The notes under the pieces: model-generated
Databases searched by the model: none
What the model was told of the DNA's origin: nothing
What the model saw: only the letters and a program-made list of their open reading frames with translations
Assembly: GCF_014982715.1 (NCBI RefSeq)
Contig: NZ_JADCJY010000001.1
Location: forward strand, 2,170,001 to 2,234,000
Length of the DNA: 64,000 bases
Direction: 5' to 3'
From: Gallalistipes aquisgranensis
Lineage (GTDB): Bacteria > Bacteroidota > Bacteroidia > Bacteroidales > Rikenellaceae
In this document: positions 1 through 6,757 of the stretch, in pieces
How positions within the stretch are numbered: position 1 is the stretch's first letter
Layout: each line of letters starts with the position of its first letter
Program-made: the position numbers and the translations under genes

Positions 1-124
1 CCACGCCGCGCGGACCGGCATACCCCACGGCCACGGGCAGTCCCCGCAGTTCGGGACGGTCCCGCTGCTCGATGGAGGCATAGAAGGCGTCCATGTCGAT
101 ATGTATGATCTTCCGCTCCGGCAT
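1..124 (-). CDS. dinB: DNA polymerase IV, 5' end only (partial)
   Basis: Reading the minus strand from an ATG at 124-122 gives 41 codons, beginning [20 protein letters not shown], before the window edge cuts the gene. [12 protein letters not shown] is the signature of the first palm motif of Y-family polymerases, with the metal-binding aspartate in DMDAF, and the following text ([14 protein letters not shown]) matches the DinB N-terminus. DinB carries out error-prone translesion synthesis in the cytoplasm. The gene diverges from the lipoprotein gene at 350. About 20 bases upstream of the ATG the minus strand has TATATTTA (151-144), a near match to the -7 element. Only the N-terminus is visible, so nothing can be said about the little-finger domain. 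Confidence 0.9.
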   Translation of the reverse strand, partial: MPERKIIHIDMDAFYASIEQRDRPELRGLPVAVGYAGPRGV

Positions 125-349
125 AAGGGATTCAATCGGGGGATAAATATAACGGATATTTCCGACTTAAATTTCCCCGTCCGCCGCGAGAAAAAAACGA
201 CGGAGTCCGACCTCCTCATTTTCTTCACGTTCGCCCCTCCCGGTCCGTCGTGCCGCCGGACCGGACATACGAAACGCCCTCCCGCCGCCGTTTATAGCCC
301 GGATCGAATCATTGTACATACAGTTAAAAACAGAAAAGACCCATTTCCC

Positions 350-1573
350 ATGAAACGAGCCTTTTTTATTTTATTCCTGTGCGCAGTCCTCTGCGGCTGC
401 TCGAAACAGATCGAAGACCAACTCCATTTCAACGACATCGAAAAACCTTTCGAGGCGACCTTCCAGCCGGACACCGTCCGCACCGCCGGCCTCGACCCCT
501 CGCGCCTGCGCACCTACTTCGACCCGGCGGGCTCCTCGGCCGAGATCACCGATCCCGAGGAGTATTCGTTCCGCGTGGACGAACTGATCCGCGTGGAGGG
601 CACGGAATCCGGCGACGCCGTGCGCATCCGGAGCTTTTCGGCCAAACCGGTCCTCGGCGTGACGCTGGAAGTCCTCCTGCCGGACTTCGGCCTCTACCTT
701 CCGGTCGCATGGATCGACAGCCTCCCCGGCTTCGCGCAGTTCGAGTTCCCGGCCTCGTTCACCGGCCGGCGCCTCACCTGGGAGCGGGAAGACGGCACGT
801 TCGTCAGTTTCCACTACCCCTATTTCGACGCCGCGAAGATGAAACCGCGCCTGCGGAGCGACGATCCCCACCTCGGCAAGCTGCAACGGATCGACGCCCG
901 GTGGGACTTCCGCTTCTCGAATTACGACTGGAACGGGACGAACTCCTCCACCTGGCGCGAGATGCGCCCGCTGTACGCCCGCGAGTGGGTGGTCATCGTC
1001 ACCAACTACGCCTACATGATGACCACTCCGGAGTACCGTCACGTCATGGAGAACTTCGGACGCATCTTCGGCGGGGAGCTCTGCGACAACGAACGCATCC
1101 CCTTCACCTCCGAAAAGTACGCGTCGGAACGGGAGCGCTTCCTCCGTCCGTTCAGCTTCGTGCTGGGACAGAGCGGCGAACAGGTCGGCGGCCTGGGCGG
1201 CGGAGGCGTCTGGGGCATCACGTCCTGGAACTTCTACGGCCACTACGCCTCGTTCAGCGGCTGGGAGGCCATCACCCACGAATTCATGCACAACATGGGC
1301 TACGGGCACGCCAGCAACATGACCTACGCGGTGGACGGCGTGGGATGGACGGAATTCATCTGGCAGCTCCACCTCTGGCTGAGCCGCAAGGGCGATCTGC
1401 CCTACCTCGACCGGAACCTGCTGGGCTTCCACAAGGACGGGAACGCCCCCTACCGCGACTGTGAGATCCGGGAGGTCTTCCGCGACGACGCGAAACTGGA
1501 ACAGCAGATCCGGAGCTTCTACGACAAAAGCAAACTGGTGAAATATTTCAAGGAAAACCCCATAACCGAATAA
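350..1573 (+). CDS. Metzincin-like zinc metalloprotease lipoprotein
   Basis: 407 aa. I start at the ATG at 350 because it gives a clean lipoprotein signal, MKRAFFILFLCAVLCGC, with a lipobox LCGC; upstream in-frame sequence has no signal peptide. Residues 310-320 read HEFMHNMGYGH, an exact HExxHxxGxxH zinc-binding motif of metzincin peptidases: three histidine ligands (310, 314, 320) and the catalytic Glu311. Met324, shortly after, could provide the Met-turn, but this is uncertain. The region before it is rich in Tyr and Trp and has no family I recognise. The protein is probably tethered to the outer membrane or surface. It is followed after 4 bases by a beta-propeller lipoprotein gene, so the two are co-transcribed. 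Substrate unknown. Confidence 0.8.
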   Translation: MKRAFFILFLCAVLCGCSKQIEDQLHFNDIEKPFEATFQPDTVRTAGLDPSRLRTYFDPAGSSAEITDPEEYSFRVDELIRVEGTESGDAVRIRSFSAKPVLGVTLEVLLPDFGLYLPVAWIDSLPGFAQFEFPASFTGRRLTWEREDGTFVSFHYPYFDAAKMKPRLRSDDPHLGKLQRIDARWDFRFSNYDWNGTNSSTWREMRPLYAREWVVIVTNYAYMMTTPEYRHVMENFGRIFGGELCDNERIPFTSEKYASERERFLRPFSFVLGQSGEQVGGLGGGGVWGITSWNFYGHYASFSGWEAITHEFMHNMGYGHASNMTYAVDGVGWTEFIWQLHLWLSRKGDLPYLDRNLLGFHKDGNAPYRDCEIREVFRDDAKLEQQIRSFYDKSKLVKYFKENPITE

Positions 1574-1577
1574 CGAG

Positions 1578-2651
1578 ATGAACGCACGCAACACGACCTA
1601 CGCCCTCCTCTGCGGCACGGCGCTGGCCCTGCTGGCGGCCTCCTGCGACAAGGGCACGGAAATCCGCGAAATCTGGGAAGACCGTTACACGGACCAGAAA
1701 ACCGACACGGTCGCCGTGATCGACAACTATTACCTGGACGGACACGTCGTCCTCACGGCCGATGCGCTGGGCGACGGCCGTCCCTTCGGCCCCGTCACGC
1801 TCTTCCTCGACGGCGACGACCTCTTCGTGGCCAATGCAGGCGGCGGAAGCGTGGAGCTGTTCGACGCCCGCACGCTGGAGCACAAGCGCAGCTACGGAAA
1901 CGAACGCACCCAGGCACGCGACGTCTGCGCCGAAGGCGACCACCTGTTCGTGGCCGGAGGCGTCAACCGCGAGGTGCAGCTGTTCGACCGGCACACCGGC
2001 GACTACCTGACCCGGCTGGGAACCGGCAGCCTGGGCGGCAACGTCTCCTGGGCCGGCAACGTGGCGGCATCCCGGCGGTTCGTATTCGTCCGGGATTCGA
2101 AGGAGCGCAACGTGCGGGTCTTCGACCGCGAAACGCTCTCGACCGCGGCCGCCGCCAACAACACGGTCTTCGCCCGCCTCTCCACCGACGACTACTTCCT
2201 CGGCCACGGGGAGCAGCCCCAGACCGACCCCTACGACATGGCCGTCATCGGCGACTCGCTCTACGCCTTCCTCTACCAGCCCGACCCGGCCCTGATCTAC
2301 GCCTGGTCGCTCGCCGACATCGGTTCGCTGAAAGACGCGGCGCCCTGCACCCGCACGACGCTTCCCTCCGGCCGGAAAATCTACTCCGTAGCCGGAAACG
2401 GGGAGAAAGTCTGGGTGGCCATGTACCGGGACGGGCAGCCGGTCCTCGGGGAATTCACCCCGGAGGACTTCCGCAGACGCAATTTCGAACGCCCCCTGCG
2501 CTCCTTCACGGACGATTCACGCCTCCGGTTTCCCGACCGGCCGATGATCGCCTTCCACGACGAACGCCTGCTCTTCCCGAACGGCGACCGCCTGGAGCAA
2601 TGGAGCATCCGCAACACCCCCTCCTACGTCCTCCGCCCCCTCGCGGAGTGA
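1578..2651 (+). CDS. Beta-propeller lipoprotein
   Basis: 357 aa. The N-terminus MNARNTTYALLCGTALALLAASC is a lipoprotein signal with lipobox AASC. From about residue 60 on there are repeated blade-like strands of the type DDLFVANAGGGSVELFDART, DHLFVAGGVNREVQLFDRHT and RFVFVRDSKERNVRVFDRET. This is the pattern of an NHL/YVTN-like propeller with roughly 40-50 residues per blade. No catalytic signature was seen, so a binding or scaffolding role is likelier than enzymatic activity. It begins 4 bases after the metzincin lipoprotein and ends before a strong terminator, making a two-gene operon; a partnership at the cell surface is an inference from this context. Confidence 0.75.
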   Translation: MNARNTTYALLCGTALALLAASCDKGTEIREIWEDRYTDQKTDTVAVIDNYYLDGHVVLTADALGDGRPFGPVTLFLDGDDLFVANAGGGSVELFDARTLEHKRSYGNERTQARDVCAEGDHLFVAGGVNREVQLFDRHTGDYLTRLGTGSLGGNVSWAGNVAASRRFVFVRDSKERNVRVFDRETLSTAAAANNTVFARLSTDDYFLGHGEQPQTDPYDMAVIGDSLYAFLYQPDPALIYAWSLADIGSLKDAAPCTRTTLPSGRKIYSVAGNGEKVWVAMYRDGQPVLGEFTPEDFRRRNFERPLRSFTDDSRLRFPDRPMIAFHDERLLFPNGDRLEQWSIRNTPSYVLRPLAE

Positions 2652-2681
2652 CCCGCCCCCTTCAGAAATCCCTTCCCGATA

Positions 2682-2713
2682 AAAAAGAGGGTGCTGAAAT
2701 GCACCCTCTTTTT
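2682..2713. terminator. Rho-independent terminator between convergent genes
   Basis: A perfect 13-bp stem (AAAAAGAGGGTGC, 2682-2694, with GCACCCTCTTTTT, 2701-2713) closes a 6-base loop. A-tract and T-tract flank the stem, so it can end transcription from both sides: the lipoprotein operon (+) and the PMI-like gene (-). The core GAGGGTGC stem recurs in the terminator at 25399. Confidence 0.9.
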
Positions 2714-2798
2714 CATATATCCGGTCCGACAGCCATATGGTCGCCGGGCCATCCGTCCGACGTTTCCTCCGCCGAAATGACAGGAAAGGAACCGCAGC

Positions 2799-4565
2799 CT
2801 ATTTCATGAAGGCCACTACCACCATAATCTCCCCGACTGACCGGTTGACGATCCGGTAACGTGTGCATCCGGCCGGCACGACCACCGTCTCGGCATAGTG
2901 CACCGCACGGCGCTCTCCGGATTCGGACTCGATTTCGGCCCGGACACCGTCCACCAGATTCAGCACATGACACTTGCCCCCGGTCTCGACCGTCACGCTG
3001 CCCTTAACGTGATAGCGCCACACATCGTACGAATGGTTCGGATGGGTGGGAAGATGATAAAGGCTCCACTCCGCCGTCTGCTCGAGCAAACGGGGCCTGG
3101 CCACCAGTTCCCGCGCCACCTTCTCCCCCTTCCGGTCGAAACAGAGGTTCTCCATTCCCCGTGCGACGTTCAGCGGACGGGGCATTCCGTCCAGATCGCG
3201 GGCCAGCCAGTCGTACATCTTGAAAGTGAATATATAGGGCGTGGTACTGATCTCCAGCACGAGATTGTTGCGTCCGGAACTGTGGAGCGTTCCCGGCGGA
3301 ATCAGATAGAGGCCGTGCTTGCGCGAAGGCAGCGAATTGACGTACCGGCCGACCTCCAGCGGCGTATTGTCCCGCTGACTGGTAAGCAGCGCCTGCCGGA
3401 AATCTTCCGGAACGATATCCTCCCGGAAACCGAGGTAGACCACCGCATCCTCCTTACAGTCGAGAATATAGTAGGTCTCCTCCTGCGTCAGCACCTCGCC
3501 GAAATGTTTTCGGGCATATTCCCTCTGCGGATGGCATTGCAGGGAGAGGTTCCCCCCGTCGAAATTATCGAGAAAATCCATCCGGATGGGAAACTCGTCC
3601 CCGCAGGCAGCATAACACGCCTCCCCCACGACCTCTTTTCCGGCCTGATACATCAGCATGTCGAACGACACTTCCATCATCCGTCCCGAACTTTCGAAAA
3701 CGAGCCCGTTCTCCGGAACGATCAGTTCGAACGACCAGGCATAGTTGGGAGCATCCTGCGGAAGATCCGGTATATGCTCCTTGATCCACTGTCCGCCCCA
3801 CGCGCCGGGCTCGAACCAGGGCCTGACCCGAAACGGATTCCGCCCCAGATGCGCGAGTCCCCTGCGGAGCGTCTCTCCATCGGTCCAGACCGGCATTTCG
3901 GGACGCTGTCCGTCCACGATATAATCCATCCGGGGCAGCAGCGCCTTTTTCCTGTGGTTGAGCACGACCCAATCGACGAAATAGAAGCGCTTGTACATCT
4001 TTTTAGGGCTCTCCGGCGCCTTGAAGCCGAGATTCGTGACCGAACCGGCACGGGCTCGGAACTGCAATTCGTTTTTCGGCAAATCGACATAGACCGTCGT
4101 TCCCTCCCATCCGGCGCAGGAGGCACCGCAGCCGTAGAGGATATTGACTTCGGCCGACTCGTCGGGACGGATGCGGGCAAGCAGACCGGGATCGAAGAAA
4201 TCCTCCAGCCCGAGCGTAGTCCGGGTACCGAACAGCGGATCGTCTCCTCCGATGAACGGAGCGGTCATCCGCTCGATCTCCTCCTGCGGTCTGAGCGCCG
4301 TGGAGACATCCCACCAGACGGCCCGGACCCCCAACTTCCCGAGTTCCCGGTTCAGCCCCGCGCAGAAAGGCCTGAAAAGAGCCTGCGAGTACCCGTCGAT
4401 GATGATTCTCTTCCGGTCCGCGACGGCACGGGCCAGCGACTCGTATCCCGCAAAGATTTTTCCCTCGCCGAGCGAATGTACCGGATAAATATCGTACTGC
4501 TCCGCATCCGACCGCTCCCGGTCCAACGGCAAAATGCGTTGGGTGGTTTTCCTGTAATCTTCCAT
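2799..4565 (-). CDS. Class I mannose-6-phosphate isomerase-like protein with N-terminal extension
   Basis: 588 aa, much longer than typical ManA (roughly 300-400). The C-terminal part, from about residue 290, is cupin-like and carries type I phosphomannose isomerase features. LSLQCHP holds the Gln343 and His345 metal ligands; the EETYYIL segment comes next; IPPGTLHSSG holds His428, matching the last zinc ligand. The first ~200 residues (for example RKRIIIDGYSQALFRPF) look like a separate alpha/beta domain, perhaps a degenerate kinase-like fold; no Walker A motif is visible. Expected reaction: mannose-6-phosphate to fructose-6-phosphate in the cytoplasm. It is the second gene of an operon after the ROK kinase (49-base gap), divergent from the GntR regulator and the mannosidase operon. 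This supports a role in using the sugar released by that locus. Confidence 0.75.
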   Translation of the reverse strand: MEDYRKTTQRILPLDRERSDAEQYDIYPVHSLGEGKIFAGYESLARAVADRKRIIIDGYSQALFRPFCAGLNRELGKLGVRAVWWDVSTALRPQEEIERMTAPFIGGDDPLFGTRTTLGLEDFFDPGLLARIRPDESAEVNILYGCGASCAGWEGTTVYVDLPKNELQFRARAGSVTNLGFKAPESPKKMYKRFYFVDWVVLNHRKKALLPRMDYIVDGQRPEMPVWTDGETLRRGLAHLGRNPFRVRPWFEPGAWGGQWIKEHIPDLPQDAPNYAWSFELIVPENGLVFESSGRMMEVSFDMLMYQAGKEVVGEACYAACGDEFPIRMDFLDNFDGGNLSLQCHPQREYARKHFGEVLTQEETYYILDCKEDAVVYLGFREDIVPEDFRQALLTSQRDNTPLEVGRYVNSLPSRKHGLYLIPPGTLHSSGRNNLVLEISTTPYIFTFKMYDWLARDLDGMPRPLNVARGMENLCFDRKGEKVARELVARPRLLEQTAEWSLYHLPTHPNHSYDVWRYHVKGSVTVETGGKCHVLNLVDGVRAEIESESGERRAVHYAETVVVPAGCTRYRIVNRSVGEIMVVVAFMK

Positions 4566-4614
4566 GAATAATTATAATAGTCTATCGGTTTTCAACATTC
4601 GGAACAGATTCCGG

Positions 4615-5502
4615 TCAAAGGAACAGCGACGCTGCTCCGACGAGCGTCGCACGGTCCGGCGATGCCGAGGGCGACACACGGGCACGGCAACCGCGTTCGG
4701 CAAGGACCCTGCACATGGCAGGGGCGAAACGGTCGAACGCCCGGGAGATGTTCCCGCCCAACACGACAGCCTCGGCCGGAAATCCTTCGCACAGCGAGGC
4801 CGTAAAGGCTCCCAGCCGCTCCCCGTAATCGGAGAAAACGGCCGCCGCCTCCGGCACCCGGTCCGCCTCCCCGGCGATCTCGCGGACCCCGGTCGCCTCC
4901 CGGCCCGTCAACTCCCGATACCGGCGGAGAAACCACCGGGTCGTGAAGGCGTCGTCCGCGATCGCACCCTCGTACGGCAGGCAGTACACCCACCCTTCGG
5001 GAGGGACCCCCTCGCCGTGCGTCACGAGCCGCCCGTCCAGCAGGAATCCGGAACCGAGCCCCGTCCCCAGCGTGAGCGCCAGCCCCCGCCTCACTCCTTT
5101 CAACGCTCCGCCCAGGCTCTCCCCGAGGGCGAACGCACTGGCATCATTGACGTACCGGATCCGGCAGGAATCGGCACCGGAAATGCGGACCACCAGCGAA
5201 AGGGTGAGATTGAGCCCGAAAATCCGGTCGTATTTCTCCACCCCGCAGATCGTGCTGCTCCCCTCTCCGTAATCGAACGGACCGGGAATGGCAATTCCGA
5301 TCCCTTCGACCGACCCGGCGACCATCCGGAACGCCGACCCGATGGTCTCGGCCCAGACTTCGAGAATCTCCGAAGCCCCGGCCCGGGTATCCAGGGCGGA
5401 AACGGCTACCGAATCCGGCACCACCTCGCCCGAGAGAAGCTCCACGGCAGCCGCCGTCAGATGGCTTCCGCCTATATCCACGCCAATGGCATAACGTTTC
5501 AT
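4615..5502 (-). CDS. ROK-family sugar kinase
   Basis: 295 aa from the ATG at 5502; an alternative in-frame ATG lies at 5511. The N-terminus MKRYAIGVDIGGSHL is the ROK phosphate-binding loop. RYVNDASAFALGE contains the catalytic Asp, and TLGTGLGSGFLLDG is the second ATP motif. The usual ROK zinc site (CxCGxxGCxE) is missing: the stretch after THGEGVPPEGW runs on as VYCLPYEGAIADD. The sugar specificity is not readable from sequence. Next to a mannose-6-phosphate isomerase-like gene and two GH92 genes, a mannokinase or glucokinase acting on imported sugar is the natural guess. It is the first gene of the minus operon, with a candidate operator at 5529-5542 in its leader. Confidence 0.8.
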   Translation of the reverse strand: MKRYAIGVDIGGSHLTAAAVELLSGEVVPDSVAVSALDTRAGASEILEVWAETIGSAFRMVAGSVEGIGIAIPGPFDYGEGSSTICGVEKYDRIFGLNLTLSLVVRISGADSCRIRYVNDASAFALGESLGGALKGVRRGLALTLGTGLGSGFLLDGRLVTHGEGVPPEGWVYCLPYEGAIADDAFTTRWFLRRYRELTGREATGVREIAGEADRVPEAAAVFSDYGERLGAFTASLCEGFPAEAVVLGGNISRAFDRFAPAMCRVLAERGCRARVSPSASPDRATLVGAASLFL

Positions 5503-5528
5503 CGGACACATATATTAACAATCATCAA

Positions 5529-5542
5529 TATGTATGAACATA
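5529..5542. promoter_or_regulatory. Candidate GntR operator, site 1
   Basis: TATGTATGAACATA contains the palindrome TATG-AA-CATA. Its last 12 bases (5531-5542) are the exact reverse complement of TATGTTCATACA at 6736-6747. It lies 9 bases downstream of the minus-strand -7 element (5559-5552), that is, at about the transcription start of the ROK/PMI operon, a good place for a repressor. That the GntR protein binds it is inference. Confidence 0.6.
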
Positions 5543-5551
5543 AATTCATGG

Positions 5552-5559
5552 CAAAGATA
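5552..5559 (-). promoter_or_regulatory. -7 element of the ROK/PMI operon
   Basis: On the minus strand this reads TATCTTTG, a perfect Bacteroidota TAnnTTTG element, 50 bases before the kinase start. No clear -33 TTTG is visible at the expected distance. Confidence 0.5.
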
Positions 5560-5598
5560 TACAATAAATCGAAATAACACAGTTTTTTGCATGAAATT

Positions 5599-5629
5599 TA
5601 TGTTACTTGTCAAAAAAACCATACTTTTG
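5599..5629 (+). promoter_or_regulatory. Promoter of the GntR regulator gene
   Basis: TACTTTTG at 5622-5629 matches the -7 consensus. TATG at 5599-5602 is a weak -33 at exactly 19 bases spacing. The regulator's ATG follows at 5653. Confidence 0.5.
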
Positions 5630-5652
5630 CGAAGAGACAAATCCTTGTAATC

Positions 5653-6387
5653 ATGAAAGTCAGCTTAGATCACCATAGTTCGGTTCCTCTGCACATACAA
5701 GCGGAAGAGTTGTTGCGTTCCATGATTTCACAGCCCGAATACCGCAACGGGAAGTTGCTGCCCAACGAAGTGGAACTCTCCCAACAGTTGCGCATATCGC
5801 GCAACACGCTGCGGCAGGCGATCAATCGGCTGGTTTTCGAAGGGCTGCTGATCCGTAAAAAGGGATACGGTACCCATGTAGCGCCGATGAACGTGCTGAG
5901 CAATGCACGCAACTGGCTAAGTTTCTCCCAGGAGATGAAGGCACAGGGGATCACGGTACGGAACTTCGAACTGCACGTAAGCTGGAAACAAGCCTCCAAC
6001 CCGGAAGTAAACGGCTTCTTTAACGTCGCGCCGGACGAACGCCTGCTCTGTCTGGAGCGGCTCAGGGGAAAACCCGACCTGCCGTTCGTCTACTTCATCT
6101 CCTATTTCAATCCCGCGATCGGCATGACCGGGGACGAAGATTTCAGCGCACCGCTGTACGACGTCCTCGAACAGCAATATAAAGTAATCGTAAGGACCTC
6201 CAAAGAGGCCATCAGCGCCAAAGGAGCCAGCGCATTCACCGCCGAGAAACTGAACATCGAGGAAGGCGATCCCGTCCTGGTCCGCAAACGTTACGTGTAC
6301 GACATCAACGACCGCCCCATAGAATACAATGTCGGATACTACCGGGCCGACAGCTTCACCTATACGATCGAGTTCAAGAGAGAATAA
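5653..6387 (+). CDS. GntR/HutC-family transcriptional regulator with UTRA domain
   Basis: 244 aa from the ATG at 5653, chosen because it starts just before the winged helix (MKVSLDHHSSVPLHIQAEEL). Residues ~10-78 form the GntR DNA-binding domain, with recognition region ELSQQLRISRNTLRQAINRL and wing GYGTHVAP. Residues ~95-240 resemble a UTRA effector domain, which in this family binds a sugar, often a phosphorylated one. It sits between the ROK/PMI operon (divergent) and the mannosidase/SusCD operon (co-directional, own promoter). Both neighbours carry the same palindrome just after their -7 elements, so it probably represses both until a sugar (phosphate) from the substrate binds. The effector is not known. 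Confidence 0.88.
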   Translation: MKVSLDHHSSVPLHIQAEELLRSMISQPEYRNGKLLPNEVELSQQLRISRNTLRQAINRLVFEGLLIRKKGYGTHVAPMNVLSNARNWLSFSQEMKAQGITVRNFELHVSWKQASNPEVNGFFNVAPDERLLCLERLRGKPDLPFVYFISYFNPAIGMTGDEDFSAPLYDVLEQQYKVIVRTSKEAISAKGASAFTAEKLNIEEGDPVLVRKRYVYDINDRPIEYNVGYYRADSFTYTIEFKRE

Positions 6388-6433
6388 TCCCTTTCACGAC
6401 CGCCTTCCACCCCCGGAAACGGCTCCACCCCCT

Positions 6434-6469
6434 AACACCCCGGCCGCGTTTTTTTGCAGCCGGGGTGTT
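6434..6469 (+). terminator. Probable terminator after the GntR gene
   Basis: An 11-bp perfect stem (AACACCCCGGC, 6434-6444, with GCCGGGGTGTT, 6459-6469) around a T-rich 14-base loop, 47 bases after the stop codon. The T-tail after the stem is poor. The remaining intergenic sequence up to 6690 is AT-rich without other clear signals. Confidence 0.5.
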
Positions 6470-6692
6470 CTATTCACGGCACGGCCGTCCTCCTCGGCAC
6501 AAACACGACAGGCCCAAATCCGCCCTACTTCCTCAACACCTATTTGTTCACATAAAAAAAACAATTATTTAATTAAAATTTAAAGACCGGGACTATACAA
6601 ATAAAATACTGATTTCAAGCAAAATAAAATACAGATAAATTCCCATCCCCCCTCCTTCTACCCGATTTTTCTCCTCCCTGCCCGTAAAATCG

Positions 6693-6722
6693 CTTGTTTT
6701 ATAAAATTAATTTATATATTTG
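6693..6722 (+). promoter_or_regulatory. Promoter of the eleven-gene mannoside operon
   Basis: TATATTTG at 6715-6722 is a perfect -7 element. CTTG at 6693-6696 is an acceptable -33 at 18 bases. The candidate GntR operator begins 13 bases after the -7 element. Confidence 0.65.
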
Positions 6723-6735
6723 CACAAGAACAATA

Positions 6736-6747
6736 TATGTTCATACA
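6736..6747. promoter_or_regulatory. Candidate GntR operator, site 2
   Basis: TATGTTCATACA, with palindromic core TATG-TT-CATA, lies between the -7 element and the ATG at 6758. It is identical over 12 bases to the minus-strand sequence at 5542-5531 and has the same orientation relative to transcription. Confidence 0.6.
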
Positions 6748-6757
6748 AATAGAATTT

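Noticed and set aside
371-1594. 407-codon minus-strand frame opposite the metzincin lipoprotein
   Set aside because: It is a mirror of the real gene; the plus-strand frame has a lipobox and an exact zinc motif.
2898-4571. 557-codon plus-strand frame opposite the PMI-like gene
   Set aside because: It is fully antiparallel to a protein with clear PMI motifs, and its own translation shows no recognisable domain.
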